Shown: positions 32,852 to 39,601, counted from the first letter of the stretch. The stretch: 42,047 nt of DNA from a virus (IMGVR_UViG_3300025000_000207:1-42047); one strand, 5' to 3'. Translations and numbers: made by a program. Notes: generated by a model from the letters alone, not told the origin.

Positions 32852-33181
32852 TCACAGCGTCGCCGTGTCGTTAAGCGCGTTCCTGACGATAAAAATCAGT
32901 AGGTGGTTCGCATCGTGCTCCTCGTACTGGAGAGCTCTGCCGATACAAAGGCCGGTAAGCCCAAGGCTGAACAACACCTTCAGGTGCTGCGCGTTCCAGC
33001 GGACGTGCGTCGTATCACACAACAACATGGATGCTGTGTCGCAAATGTCTTTTTCGCTTCTTGGTTCCATCATCTTCTCCGTATCTGGGATTGCAGCACC
33101 CGGCAATCCCCCGCACGGCTCGGCCCGACCTTCCGGGCAACCGCCACCACAGGTCACGCAAACCATCTCACACGTTCCCAT
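32852..33181 (-). CDS. Hypothetical Cys-rich protein, 109 aa
   Basis: ATG 33181 is used; ATG 33166 (MVCVTCGGG) right after the upstream stop is an alternative. The N-terminus has GTCEMVCVTCGGGCPEGR followed by PCGGLPGAA, a zinc-ribbon-like Cys pattern. The rest is mixed, ending with a helical HLLIFIVRNALNDTATL. No family is recognised. Overlap with the upstream gene is 14 bases, consistent with a tight operon. Confidence 0.45.
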   Translation of the reverse strand: MGTCEMVCVTCGGGCPEGRAEPCGGLPGAAIPDTEKMMEPRSEKDICDTASMLLCDTTHVRWNAQHLKVLFSLGLTGLCIGRALQYEEHDANHLLIFIVRNALNDTATL

Positions 33182-33365
33182 GCACGGCAATTCCACTGAT
33201 CTCTCCTTCCAGCAAATCGGCAACCTCTTCCGCAACCAGCAGGGCCGCCCGCAGATGCCGACAGGACGTCAATAAGCCATCCGCCACCCTCGCCTGGTGC
33301 AACTCCTCATACATGTGCTCCAGCCGCGCCAAATACTCCACATCCACCAGCATTCCCGATCTCAT
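33168..33365 (-). CDS. Hypothetical helical small protein, 65 aa
   Basis: ATG 33365 overlaps the DHH-protein stop (ATGA), making this start more likely than the longer reading. The product is a helical hairpin (VEYLARLEHMYEELHQARVA, CRHLRAALLVAEEVADLLEG). The DHH gene is immediately upstream, so the two are probably co-translated. No family is known to me. Confidence 0.6.
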   Translation of the reverse strand: MRSGMLVDVEYLARLEHMYEELHQARVADGLLTSCRHLRAALLVAEEVADLLEGEISGIAVHGNV

Positions 33366-34153
33366 ATCATGACCGCCGCCACAAAACCCGCCGCATTGGC
33401 ATGGCCACCGCCACCCCATCGCCGGCACAGTTCCGCCACGTCGACATCCCCACGACTGCGCAGCGAAAAGTTCCGCCGGCCATCGGCCAAATCGTAGTAC
33501 ATCACCGCGAACGGCGACTCGGGATACCGCTTCAACAATTCCTGGCCCACTTCCGAAACATTCGCCGTGCAGTTCACCACCGGTATCCGGTGACCCTCGA
33601 ATTCCCGCACCCGCACCCGGGCATCGCCCAACACCTCGGCAATCTGCCTATCTCGAAACCCTCGCAGCGCCGTCCCCGCGAGAATCGCCGTATCCAAATC
33701 GAACCGGTCCCAGATCTCGAAATTCCACGGCAGCGAGGCGATGTACAGGTTCACCTCCTCCGAATGAGGCAACGCAAACCGCCACAGATCCCGATCCTGC
33801 ACGTAGCGGATCAATTCAGGAGCCGGCACAAAAGGGAAAATATACCGCCAGGCCAGCATAGCCCCCGACATCCCCTGATCGAAAATCGCATACGGCAACC
33901 CCCGCAACTCCTCCTCGGCCGTTTTATGATGATCGATCACCACCAGTCGATAGCGTTCCGCCAGAGCCTCGCAGGTCATCCGATCATACGAAAAATCCAC
34001 GATCAACAGCAGATCCGTTCCTCCCGGAATTTCAGGCACCGGCTCGCCATACCGCACCGGAATAAAATCGGCGCCGCCGTTCAAACCCTTCCATAACGCC
34101 CAGGCCGCTCCAAACCCGTCCGCGTCCGCGTGATGCAACACCGTAATCCCCAA
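33362..34153 (-). CDS. DHH/DHHA1-type phosphoesterase, 263 aa
   Basis: TTG 34153 has GGGAGG five bases before it. N-terminal HHADADGFGAAW (Asp10, Asp12), IVDFS (Asp53) and VVIDHHKTAEE (DHH at 74-76) are the metal centre of the DHH family. QDRDLWRFALP lies in the linker, and the C-terminal DHHA1 signature is GGGGHANAAGF. Relatives are nanoRNases, oligoribonucleases and cyclic dinucleotide phosphodiesterases. In a phage it may recycle short RNA or act on signalling nucleotides. The substrate cannot be read from the sequence. A strong terminator stands directly upstream. Confidence 0.9.
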   Translation of the reverse strand: MGITVLHHADADGFGAAWALWKGLNGGADFIPVRYGEPVPEIPGGTDLLLIVDFSYDRMTCEALAERYRLVVIDHHKTAEEELRGLPYAIFDQGMSGAMLAWRYIFPFVPAPELIRYVQDRDLWRFALPHSEEVNLYIASLPWNFEIWDRFDLDTAILAGTALRGFRDRQIAEVLGDARVRVREFEGHRIPVVNCTANVSEVGQELLKRYPESPFAVMYYDLADGRRNFSLRSRGDVDVAELCRRWGGGGHANAAGFVAAVMI

Positions 34154-34171
34154 CGCCGCCTCCCAATCCTT

Positions 34172-34208
34172 AAAAAAAGCCGGCGGGCGGAGAGAATATC
34201 CCGCCGGC
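34172..34208 (-). terminator. Rho-independent terminator before the DHH gene, minus strand
   Basis: GCCGGCGGG (34179-34187) pairs perfectly with CCCGCCGGC (34200-34208) around 12 bases. On the minus strand seven Ts (34172-34178) follow. It would stop early transcription ahead of the DHH-methylase-int-replication block, suggesting antitermination or a promoter at 34155-34170. Confidence 0.85.
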
Positions 34209-34323
34209 CAAAAATGCCGTCACCGGCACACCTATCGTTAATAACCCCCGACGCCCGTAAGAGCCACTCGGCCAGCGAGATTTTACCCTTAGCGACGTCT
34301 CCGTAAAAAAAACAGTTGAATAA

Positions 34324-34629
34324 CTACGAGCCGCCAGGGGTTCCGTGAAGCTTTCGCAACTGCAAAACGCCCTTGAGGGCGGTTACCGCCGTATCCATCA
34401 ATTCCGCGATCTGGCCATGCTCGCCAAACATATCGCCCGCAAGCAGCGCCTCCCGATACTCGTCCCATTCTCCCGTCACCGCTTCGAACACCAGGCCCTC
34501 GTCGTATTCGCGCCAATCCCCATGCTGGCGCACGCTCTGTTTAATCTGCTCGAACAACTCCTCCAGCAACGGCCGAAACTCGGCAAAATCCACCGCCGCC
34601 CGCGGGCCATTACAATGATCCAGTTCCAT
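34324..34629 (-). CDS. Hypothetical small protein, 101 aa
   Basis: ATG 34629 follows AGGGAGAGACGAC. The product is acidic and helical (AVDFAEFRPLLEELFEQIKQ, FEAVTGEWDEYREALLAG). Its second half is a helix pair ending in a flexible LRKLHGTPGGS. No motif is recognised. A strong hairpin separates it from the SPFH gene, and a terminator lies beyond it. Confidence 0.55.
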   Translation of the reverse strand: MELDHCNGPRAAVDFAEFRPLLEELFEQIKQSVRQHGDWREYDEGLVFEAVTGEWDEYREALLAGDMFGEHGQIAELMDTAVTALKGVLQLRKLHGTPGGS

Positions 34630-34678
34630 GTCGTCTCTCCCTGGCTGCTCATCAGCGCCGGGCCACCACGCCCGCCGG

Positions 34679-34710
34679 ATTATTCCGCCGTTTGCGACCG
34701 GCGGAATAAT
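34679..34710. other. Intergenic hairpin, 12-bp stem
   Basis: ATTATTCCGCCG pairs perfectly with CGGCGGAATAAT around 8 bases, between the SPFH gene and the 34629 gene. No T-run follows on either strand. It is probably an RNA-stability structure or operator. Confidence 0.6.
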
Positions 34711-34734
34711 TTCGCATCGTTAACCGCCTTGTGG

Positions 34735-35574
34735 CTACTTTGGCAACTGAATCAGCGGCGTGGCACCACCCGCTGCGAGCTGCGTTGTCGGTAGTGTGCC
34801 GTTCCATTTTTCAATCCACTTCAGCTGCACGTACTCGGCGCCGCCCTGCTTGTTAATCGCCTCCGCCTGGGCCTTGATCGCTTCCGCCTCGGCTTTCGCT
34901 GTGGCAATCCGCTGTTCGCCCTCGGTGCGAATCCGCGCAAGGTCGTGCTCGGCTTTCTTCGCCTGCTGCTCCGCCGTGACCTTCGCCTCGACAGCAACGC
35001 TGAAGCCCTTGGAAAAAGCGAAATTCGTGATGTTCACGTCTTTCACTGTCACATAGTGGGGCTGCAACTTCTCGCGCACGCTGGTCAGCAGTTTGTCGCG
35101 CACCGAAGTCCTCTGAGTGATAAGCTCTTCGGCCGTATGCCCAGCCGCCGCCGACTTAAAAGCTTCTTCAATCACCGGTTGCAGGGCTCGCGCCTGCAGC
35201 GTCTCCACGTCCCGATAGTTTCGGTAAACGTCCTTGGCGTCCACACGGTCAACGCTGAAGATCACGGCAACCTCGGCGGTTACGCTTTGCAGGTCGCGCG
35301 TCCCGGCGTCAATGCCCTTGCCTGCAAAAGTCAGGGTCTGCGTGTTCACGTCGTGCGCTGTCTCAATCAACGGCAATTTCAAGTGAAAGCCTTCTTCGTA
35401 AATAGTTTCCTGAATACTGCCGGCGCGTGTAATGACGCCAGAGTAGCCAGGCGGGACGATGAACCACGAACCCAGCGCCAGAAACAGGCCGACCAACATC
35501 AGGATAACGGCGCCGATAATTCGCCCAAGGCGTAGGCCGTCAATCCGGCCCCGTTCGTCTCTGCTCACAAACAT
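34735..35574 (-). CDS. SPFH/prohibitin-family membrane protein, 279 aa
   Basis: ATG 35574 is chosen for its GAGGAGCAAGACT; an in-frame TTG at 35589 would add five residues. Residues about 16-45 form one membrane helix (IIGAVILMLVGLFLALGSWF), then the SPFH domain: VPPGYSGVITRAGSIQETIY, EEGFHLKLPLIETAHDVNTQ, EVAVIFSVDRVDAKDVYRNY. A coiled-coil helix follows (QQAKKAEHDLARIRTEGEQR). Prohibitin-like proteins form membrane rings and can guard against host proteases such as FtsH. Its job in this phage is unknown; with the adjacent lipoprotein it may alter the host membrane or exclude other phages. Confidence 0.85.
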   Translation of the reverse strand: MFVSRDERGRIDGLRLGRIIGAVILMLVGLFLALGSWFIVPPGYSGVITRAGSIQETIYEEGFHLKLPLIETAHDVNTQTLTFAGKGIDAGTRDLQSVTAEVAVIFSVDRVDAKDVYRNYRDVETLQARALQPVIEEAFKSAAAGHTAEELITQRTSVRDKLLTSVREKLQPHYVTVKDVNITNFAFSKGFSVAVEAKVTAEQQAKKAEHDLARIRTEGEQRIATAKAEAEAIKAQAEAINKQGGAEYVQLKWIEKWNGTLPTTQLAAGGATPLIQLPK

Positions 35575-35626
35575 AGTCTTGCTCCTCAAAAATTGTAGCG
35601 CCTCTCGGGGAGGCGGCTAACCTTTC

Positions 35627-35659
35627 ACGGCACCGGCCGCCAGCGGCAGCCGGTGCCGT
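35627..35659. other. Intergenic hairpin, 11-bp stem
   Basis: ACGGCACCGGC pairs perfectly with GCCGGTGCCGT around 11 bases, between the lipoprotein and SPFH genes. No T-run follows on the minus strand. It could set the relative expression of the two genes. Confidence 0.6.
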
Positions 35660-35679
35660 CAATCGTTAAAAGTTAAAAA

Positions 35680-35943
35680 CTACTCGCTGGCGCCGCCCAC
35701 CGGCACACAGCGGGCCTCACCGTCCACCACATAGACGATAAACGCCGGCCGGTTCTTGTACGCCTCGCTCTGCAACGCCGGGTCCTGCAGTTCGCCCGTG
35801 TCGATCAGCGTATCCCGCTCCAACACCGGATCGCACGGCGACGGCTGCTTCGCCAGATCCCGCGTCGTCGTCGTCGTCGTGACCGGCCCGCAAGCAACCA
35901 ATCCCACCATCAACAACAAACCCAACAGAACCATTTTTTTCAT
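35680..35943 (-). CDS. Small lipoprotein, 87 aa
   Basis: ATG 35943 follows GGAGAGGAGCGGTAA. A lipoprotein signal (MKKMVLLGLLLMVGLVACGP) with lipobox LVAC puts the mature N-terminal Cys at residue 18. The mature part has a Thr run and two more cysteines (SPCDP; EARCVPVGG), which may bond. It likely sits in the envelope. Phage lipoproteins of this size can serve exclusion or lysis functions. No spanin-like partner is visible. Confidence 0.75.
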   Translation of the reverse strand: MKKMVLLGLLLMVGLVACGPVTTTTTTRDLAKQPSPCDPVLERDTLIDTGELQDPALQSEAYKNRPAFIVYVVDGEARCVPVGGASE

Positions 35944-35996
35944 TTACCGCTCCTCTCCATTAAACGTTTTAACTACCCATGTTTCCGGCCTACCAA

Positions 35997-36719
35997 TTAG
36001 GCCAGAATCGTCACATCCTCCGGCACATTCAGGCGCATCCAATCCCGGATACGCTTAATATCTTCCAACTGCCAGGCGCCGCCATCCGCTTCGAACAACG
36101 CCACCGCCGGCCGCCCGTTCGACGTGCCGTTGCCGCTCTTCAAGCGAAAGACAAACCGGCACCGCGCCTGCTCGATCTCGTTAAAACTGCGGTAGGGCGC
36201 CAACTCCACGGGATTGGGCACCATCCGCTGCTCCACCCTTCCGATACCGCTCTTGGCCGTCACCTGCTGCGTCACCCCGTCATCCGCATACACCTGAATC
36301 AGGTCGTCGGTAATCGTTCCCACCAATTGCAGGATATTGGCCGTCAGTTCGTCCTGAACAAACTTCGCCTGCAACTCGATGATGAACGTTTCGATATCCA
36401 TGTACTTCCCAAAGGGAAATTCCGGCAACGAGTGAGTCGCCTCCAGATACGGCATCCGCTGTTCGAACTTGCCCGACAGCCGCGAAAAAACCCGCACAGC
36501 CTTTGCGCTGACCACCTGGATCATCACCTGATCCAGCTCTAAACTATCCGGATTTTCCCCAAGGTAGTCCTTAACGCCGGTCAGCGTACTCAACTCCAGA
36601 GCCTTGGGTTCCGGAAGCTTGACCGGAACCAGCGCCCGGTCGGTATAATCGCGACCCTCGAATTGCTTCTGCTGAATGCTTGCCAAAAACAAAATCTTCT
36701 CAATGGCCTTTACGATCAC
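35997..36719 (-). CDS. Conserved phage protein resembling Firmicutes-phage early proteins, 240 aa
   Basis: GTG 36719 overlaps the previous stop (GTGA) and follows GGGAGG. Conserved-looking blocks are LELSTLTGVKDYLGENPDSL, PEFPFGKYMDIETFIIELQA, DGVTQQVTAKSGIGRVEQRM, VELAPYRSFNEIEQARCRFV and ALFEADGGAWQLE. I recall the same order in early proteins of clostridial and bacillus phages. There too they occur beside the small protein of the next gene. The molecular role is not known; recombination or replication support is plausible. Confidence 0.6.
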   Translation of the reverse strand: MIVKAIEKILFLASIQQKQFEGRDYTDRALVPVKLPEPKALELSTLTGVKDYLGENPDSLELDQVMIQVVSAKAVRVFSRLSGKFEQRMPYLEATHSLPEFPFGKYMDIETFIIELQAKFVQDELTANILQLVGTITDDLIQVYADDGVTQQVTAKSGIGRVEQRMVPNPVELAPYRSFNEIEQARCRFVFRLKSGNGTSNGRPAVALFEADGGAWQLEDIKRIRDWMRLNVPEDVTILA

Positions 36720-37090
36720 TTGGCACCTCCCACCGGGCGCAACGGTTGAAATTGAGAGTGGACCGGTCCCGACTCCGGTGCCTCAAGCGGCAATCGCATC
36801 TGGTTCGGATTATGCTCCGTCGCCACCGGGCCCCCCCTGGTCATCGAAAAGAACACCGTCGTCTCCACCTTCTCCGGCGGAGCCAGTTTGGATTGCACCT
36901 GGACGGCGACCTTACCCAGTCCCCGTCCACGATCCGGCTTGAACTCCACCTTTAGCACCACTTCCCGCTTCGCCATCGGCGCCGTGTTCGGGTCCACGAT
37001 ATTGGCCAGAACCTGCGCCAGGGCATCGTCAAACCGCTCCACCGCCATTCCCCCCATCAAACTGGCCAAACTCACCTTCTCCTGATCCAT
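36716..37090 (-). CDS. Replication-terminator-like phage protein, 124 aa
   Basis: ATG 37090 is used because AAAGGAGCA stands before it; a GTG frame reaches 37144 but overlaps the zinc-ribbon gene. The pattern SLASLMGGMAVERFDDALAQ, VLANIVDPNTAPMAKREVVL, KVEFKPDRGRGLGKVAVQVQ and SKLAPPEKVETTV resembles a Firmicutes-phage family annotated as replication terminator protein. That name is not functional proof. It ends in GTGA overlap with the 240-aa partner. Confidence 0.6.
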   Translation of the reverse strand: MDQEKVSLASLMGGMAVERFDDALAQVLANIVDPNTAPMAKREVVLKVEFKPDRGRGLGKVAVQVQSKLAPPEKVETTVFFSMTRGGPVATEHNPNQMRLPLEAPESGPVHSQFQPLRPVGGAK

Positions 37091-37109
37091 GCATTGCTCC
37101 TTTCCTGGT

Positions 37110-37302
37110 TTACTTCCCATTCCGCAAAACCCCGAACAGATCACCCACCGTGTCCCTCGTTCCAGCCCGCCGCAACGAAACCATCACTTCCCGCTCCGTC
37201 TCGCATTTTTTTACACAGATGCGAAACATCGATTCTCAACGTCGCATCGCGCAATTCGCCCAAATAGGTTCCGCATCCGGCACAGTGAATTTTTCGGGCC
37301 AT
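37110..37302 (-). pseudogene. Com-like zinc ribbon interrupted at an A7 tract (63 aa if one A is skipped)
   Basis: From ATG 37302 (RBS GAGGAGAACTGAGA) the frame gives MARKIHCAGCGTYLGELRD and reaches LCKKMRD, then stops after 53 codons at 37141. The A7 run at 37206-37212 is the break: with one A fewer the frame reads LCKKCETEREVMVSLRRAGT and runs to TAA at 37110, ending LFGVLRNGK. That restores a four-cysteine Com-type ribbon and a sensible C-terminus. It may be a broken gene, a sequencing error in a homopolymer, or a case of transcriptional slippage. A gene is clearly meant here. Confidence 0.6.
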
Positions 37303-37304
37303 TC

Positions 37305-37487
37305 TCAGTTCTCCTCGTCACGCCAGCACACCGCACAATATCTCAGCCGTAATTCAATTCCAGGTTTCAACGCACAGGTCGCGACCCGATTTTTTGCGTT
37401 GTACGGCGCCAGGATGATTTTCCCGTCAAACCCCCGGAGAAACGACCGGATATGTTCACACTCAGTCGAGCACTGGCCGGGTTTCAT
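37305..37487 (-). CDS. Small Cys-containing protein, 60 aa
   Basis: ATG 37487 overlaps the previous stop (ATGA). The frame has CSTEC near the start and YCAVCWRDEEN at the end, a possible zinc pair, with a hydrophobic FDGKIILAPYN between. It lies two bases before the Com-like gene start region. No family is recognised. Confidence 0.55.
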   Translation of the reverse strand: MKPGQCSTECEHIRSFLRGFDGKIILAPYNAKNRVATCALKPGIELRLRYCAVCWRDEEN

Positions 37488-37822
37488 ATCGCCTCAACCC
37501 CGCTTAACGCATTTTCCAACAGGTTCGCCTTGTTCCGCTCTCTTTCCGCCGCTTTCCTGTTTCCCGCCTTCTCGAACCGGGCCGCGTAAACCCGGTGGCG
37601 CAAAATCGGCCGTTCCTCGGCCGCAAGCAGCGACTCCGCCTGATTGAGTTCCCGCTCGCTCAGCAAAAACGGATGATTCGGATTCGCCTCCCGAGCCAGC
37701 GCCCAACCATCCATCATCGGCAGCGACGGCGGCGGTCCGGATGTCCCCAGCAACGCGCCCAACTCCTCCCGCACCACCCGCCTCAGCAACCGCTCAAACT
37801 GTTCAGCCCCGATTGTTTCCAT
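37484..37822 (-). CDS. Hypothetical helical protein, 112 aa
   Basis: ATG 37822 (METIGAEQFERLLRRVVRE) lies inside the end of the gene before it; the longer frame upstream is not supported by an RBS. The product is helical and charged, with SERELNQAESLLAAEERPIL and RKAAERERNKANLLENALSG. There is no enzyme motif. It is coupled to the 60-aa gene by an ATGA overlap. Confidence 0.55.
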   Translation of the reverse strand: METIGAEQFERLLRRVVREELGALLGTSGPPPSLPMMDGWALAREANPNHPFLLSERELNQAESLLAAEERPILRHRVYAARFEKAGNRKAAERERNKANLLENALSGVEAI

Positions 37823-38003
37823 GGCCCGTCTTTCGCCTTTCCGCCCGCCGATCCCGCCGAACCACCCAGGTTCGTTCCGTCCACTGCTCACACACGGGTA
37901 TTTCCCGCTCCTCGCCCATGGCGTTCCATACCGCCCTGGCATGGGCGCCCCTGAATGCCTCGGAGCACCGAGTAGCGCAGAAAAAACACCGAAGGTTACT
38001 CAT
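37803..38003 (-). CDS. Small zinc-ribbon-like basic protein, 66 aa
   Basis: ATG 38003 lies at the end of the 38163 gene (8-base overlap). Cysteines in LRCFFCATRCSEAF and PVCEQW suggest metal binding, with a strongly basic C-terminus (RRDRRAERRKTGHGNNRG) for nucleic acid contact. It belongs to the string of tiny coupled early genes. Function is unknown. Confidence 0.55.
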   Translation of the reverse strand: MSNLRCFFCATRCSEAFRGAHARAVWNAMGEEREIPVCEQWTERTWVVRRDRRAERRKTGHGNNRG

Positions 38004-38163
38004 CCACCATCACCACCCGTGGTCCGAGCGCCGCACGCTCAACCTGCCACAACAGCGCGTCGAAACCATGCGCCGTCAACAGCATCAGCAACGCCGCCAC
38101 CAGAACCACCGCCGCGCCGCGCTCCATCCTGTCCGTCAAGCGATCGATCCGATTCCAGTTCAT
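37996..38163 (-). CDS. Small single-pass membrane protein, 55 aa
   Basis: ATG 38163 overlaps the upstream stop (ATGA) and follows GGAGGCGCGGC. After a charged N-terminus (NWNRIDRLTDRMERG) comes one membrane helix (AAVVLVAALLMLLTAHGFDA) and a short acidic tail. It could be an exclusion or signalling protein. A holin role is less likely because it is among the first early genes. Confidence 0.6.
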   Translation of the reverse strand: MNWNRIDRLTDRMERGAAVVLVAALLMLLTAHGFDALLWQVERAALGPRVVMVDE

Positions 38164-38555
38164 GCCGCGCCTCCATCCGCAATAACCCTGCCCCGCGCGC
38201 AAATCAAAAACTTAGGCGCCCGTCCGTCCGCCTGCAACGCATCGCGAATCGCCACCAGTACCGCCGCCAGCGACTTTTCGTGCAGCGCGTATCCCATTCG
38301 ATACGCCAGCCACTCCAGCGGCAACAGGTTCTTGCAAAGTTCCATCAGCGGCACGATCAAATCCGGCGGAAAATGCCGACTGTCGTGCTCCCGAAACATC
38401 CGCGTGAAATGGTCGTAACCGATGCCCAACGCCACAGCCACCGCCTTCGGAGCCAACCCCGACCCCCGCACGCACAACTCGCACGCCTGGGTCAAACTCC
38501 CGATATCCGCCAGCAAAACCGCATGCAGATCGACAAAACCATCGTTCAGAGCCAT
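38160..38555 (-). CDS. CP76/CII-like regulatory protein, 131 aa
   Basis: ATG 38555 follows GAGGAGGGGCC. LAPKAVAVALGIGYDHFTRM (about residues 33-53) reads as a helix-turn-helix, and FREHDSRHFPPDLIVPLMEL with LEWLAYRMGYAL continues as in the CP76 group of phage regulators. In that family the protein often acts as an activator such as CII or an early regulator. The helical C-terminus is probably for oligomerisation. The assignment is by pattern. Confidence 0.6.
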   Translation of the reverse strand: MALNDGFVDLHAVLLADIGSLTQACELCVRGSGLAPKAVAVALGIGYDHFTRMFREHDSRHFPPDLIVPLMELCKNLLPLEWLAYRMGYALHEKSLAAVLVAIRDALQADGRAPKFLICARGRVIADGGAA

Positions 38556-38564
38556 GGCCCCTCC

Positions 38565-38744
38565 TCAAAATCGGTTGCGCACCGTTTCCCAAACCAGCTC
38601 CGCCGGACCGGCCACATCTTTAACGGCCACATCCCCCAGCCCCGCCAACATCAACCGGGCCAGTGCATCGTTGATCTGAAACAATTCGGCATCGCTCATC
38701 CCCTCCAACGCATCCACGATATCCGCCAGGTCATTGGATTTCAT
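38565..38744 (-). CDS. Hypothetical small protein, 59 aa
   Basis: ATG 38744 overlaps the Lar-like stop (ATGA). The product (MKSNDLADIVDALEGMSDAE...) is a helical acidic hairpin ending VWETVRNRF. It has no recognised motif. Longer frames here read the complementary frame of its neighbour and are discounted. Confidence 0.55.
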   Translation of the reverse strand: MKSNDLADIVDALEGMSDAELFQINDALARLMLAGLGDVAVKDVAGPAELVWETVRNRF

Positions 38745-39064
38745 ACGACACCCTCCGCCGCCTCGGCCGGACCATCCATCGCAACCCGCGCCGAAAACCC
38801 GCCCCACAGCGCCCAAGCCTCCGGCTCCGTCGCCGCAATCGGACCCTCCGCGCTGCACTGCCGGCACGCCACAAAATGATGCCACTCCTGGTCGATTTCC
38901 AGACCGTCCAGGTACAAATCCCGACCGCCACAAAAAGGGCACTTCAACCCCTGCCGATAACGCGGGACGCCCTCCCGGACAAACGCAACCAGGCAAATGA
39001 TCACCACCAACACCCAGCCCCCCAGCAACGCCCCCACCAGCAAACCCGACTGAAACTCACTCAT
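38741..39064 (-). CDS. Membrane-anchored Lar-like restriction alleviation protein, 107 aa
   Basis: ATG 39064 follows GGTGGAGGCGTT. A membrane helix (LLVGALLGGWVLVVIICLVA) occupies about residues 7-28. The zinc ribbon GLKCPFCGGRDLYLDGLEID, then FVACRQCSAEGPIAATEPEA and WALWGGF, is the Lar pattern (CPFCG ... C..C.A.GP ... EAW..W). Lar in Rac prophage eases type I restriction. The added membrane helix is unusual. Localising it at the envelope might let it act on entering DNA; this is inference. Confidence 0.75.
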   Translation of the reverse strand: MSEFQSGLLVGALLGGWVLVVIICLVAFVREGVPRYRQGLKCPFCGGRDLYLDGLEIDQEWHHFVACRQCSAEGPIAATEPEAWALWGGFSARVAMDGPAEAAEGVV

Positions 39065-39066
39065 AA

Positions 39067-39120
39067 CGCCTCCACCGTCCGATCTTCGATCTTTGCCCAA
39101 CAAAAAAAGCCGGTTACCCA
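39067..39120. repeat. Duplicated leader element, copy 1
   Basis: About 54 bp upstream of the Lar-like gene match 39546-39600 at roughly 80%. The shared parts are cgcctccaccgtcc (14 identical), tttgcccaa (9 identical) and the A-rich aaag..cgg block. On the minus strand it also holds a wobble hairpin followed by seven Ts, terminating the 39114 gene weakly. Confidence 0.65.
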
Positions 39121-39545
39121 GCCTTAACCTTTGTCCTTAGCTTGCACCCCGGCTCGACCAGCCCAATCATTTCCCCCAACGGCGTACAACCAACTTCATT
39201 TTTCGGCAAAGCGCCCACCAGCCCGGGCAGGTCAAGAGCACACCGCCGGGCAAACTTCTTAAGCGCCCCGACAAAACTGATCCCCGAACACGCAACAATG
39301 CGCCCCTGCGGCAAATCCAGCGTCACTGAAAACGTTTCCCGGTCGTCATGAACCCTATTCCGAAAAACAACGGTAGCCGTCAGTATTTCCCCGGCAGGGA
39401 TCGCGTTCAAAACAGAACAATCGGCCGAAGCCGGCGGCTCCGCATATTTAGATCCACGCCCCGGCCCGTCGAAACGGCACATCAGACACGCTCCGTCAAA
39501 CCTCGCCCCGCCGCACCTCGGACACATACCCGTATAAGAACCCAT
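39114..39545 (-). CDS. Zinc-ribbon protein, 143 aa
   Basis: ATG 39545 is preferred because the duplicated leader ends right before it, as for the Lar-like gene; an ATG at 39638 would translate the palindrome region. The N-terminus has MCPRCGGARFDGACLMCRFD (CxxC...CxxC). A beta-rich middle (ILTATVVFRNRVHDDRETFS) and a helical patch follow, ending EPGCKLRTKVKAG. It may be a nucleic-acid-binding regulator; the function is unknown. Confidence 0.6.
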   Translation of the reverse strand: MGSYTGMCPRCGGARFDGACLMCRFDGPGRGSKYAEPPASADCSVLNAIPAGEILTATVVFRNRVHDDRETFSVTLDLPQGRIVACSGISFVGALKKFARRCALDLPGLVGALPKNEVGCTPLGEMIGLVEPGCKLRTKVKAG

Positions 39546-39600
39546 CGCCTCCACCGTCCAACTTGTGGTCTTTGCCCAATAAATAAAGTCGGATACACAT
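39546..39600. repeat. Duplicated leader element, copy 2
   Basis: This is the counterpart of 39067-39120, in the same position relative to the next start (ATG 39545). On the minus strand it gives TTTGGGC-type spacing and GGTGGAGGCG as RBS. Conservation outside coding sequence suggests a shared regulatory leader or recent segmental duplication. Confidence 0.65.
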
Positions 39601-39601
39601 T

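Noticed and set aside
34679-34710. Terminator at the 12-bp stem
   Set aside because: No T-run on either side. Kept only as a hairpin.
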